A DNA stretch of 30,929 nt from JAYPUA01 sp038133845 (GTDB lineage: Bacteria > SAR324 > NAC60-12): assembly GCA_038133845.1 (NCBI GenBank), contig JAYPUA010000040.1, forward strand, positions 1 to 30,929, in the 5' to 3' direction. Under the pieces are notes generated by a model that saw only the letters and a list, made by a program, of their open reading frames with translations, was not told where the DNA came from and searched no databases. The stretch's first letter is position 1. Every line of letters starts with the position of its first letter. Below, in pieces: positions 30,806 to 30,929 of this stretch. Position numbers and translations under genes: made by a program.

Positions 30806-30929
30806 GGCGTGCCATCCGATCATCCAGTCAGTTGCGCAAGGTCAGGCTGGTAGTGCCCTTTTGAGGTGATGATTAAATCGCCCGAAGCATTGAATGACTG
30901 TGGTGATGAACAAAGCACCAAATCGCCCT
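30806..30929. other. Right-edge non-coding tail with short direct repeats
   Basis: No recognisable gene. GGTGATGA occurs at 30865-30872 and 30902-30909, and AAATCGCCC at 30875-30883 and 30920-30928, in the same order with different spacing. An ATG at 30906 opens a frame to the edge but has no ribosome site. Nothing further can be called on the bases available. Confidence 0.4.

Noticed and set aside
30906..30929. Start of a new plus-strand gene at the right edge
   Set aside because: Only eight codons are visible, with no ribosome binding site, and the bases belong to a direct repeat.
1..30929. tRNA or rRNA genes, CRISPR arrays, transposases or integration sites
   Set aside because: I looked for cloverleaf-like blocks, spaced repeats, transposase motifs and long terminal repeats and saw none that could be supported.

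Overview
The window is G+C-rich (about 60% by eye) chromosomal DNA with 33 supportable protein genes, almost no non-coding space and no RNA genes, CRISPR or insertion sequences that I can recognise. Both solute-binding proteins have cleavable signals (one Tat, one Sec) and no lipobox cysteine, so they are probably free in a periplasm. With the LacI/LysR/MarR regulators, the HcnB-type oxidase and the dense set of uptake and catabolic genes, this points to a Gram-negative, proteobacteria-like heterotroph. I cannot name a genus.

Region 1 (1-1364): an M20D amidohydrolase, cut by the left edge, is divergent from a MarR regulator. An AT-rich gap with a dyad lies between them.

Region 2 (1431-12709, minus strand, read right to left): an 11-gene operon-like run. 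It encodes a Tat-exported SBP_bac_5 binding protein, a DppB-type permease, an enolase-superfamily enzyme, a DppC-type permease, two Dpp-type ATPases, and three subunits of an HcnABC/opine-oxidase/D-hydroxyproline-dehydrogenase type flavoenzyme (beta, [2Fe-2S] gamma, alpha). A LysR regulator and an Asp/Glu-racemase-family protein follow. The set reads as import, epimerisation and oxidative deamination of an amino-acid-like compound (opine, N-substituted or D-amino acid, or small peptide). The binding protein appears to be circularly permuted: its family motifs occur in rotated order.

Region 3 (12889-25134): a LacI regulator faces a 13-gene plus-strand operon with overlaps or gaps of a few bases. 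A perfect 22-bp palindrome sits inside the operon promoter. The order is a 3-hydroxyisobutyrate-dehydrogenase-like enzyme, TIM-barrel isomerase, FAH/MhpD-type hydratase, ketopantoate-reductase-like enzyme, degenerate SDR, acyl-CoA dehydrogenase, class I CoA-transferase, Gfo/Idh/MocA oxidoreductase, enoyl-CoA hydratase, a 65-residue CxxC protein, a MaoC hydratase, a canonical SDR and a second TIM-barrel isomerase. It joins sugar/cyclitol-type chemistry to CoA-thioester chemistry, without a kinase, thiolase or acyl-CoA ligase. I do not recognise it as a described pathway.

Region 4 (25131-30049): a complete branched-chain-amino-acid-type (Liv) ABC transporter in the order livF-livH-livJ-livM-livG, with its own probable promoter. 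It probably imports the substrate of region 3. A stem-loop separates livJ from livM.

Region 5 (30095-30929): a housekeeping SRAP/HMCES (YedK) protein, then 124 bases without a recognisable gene but with short direct repeats.
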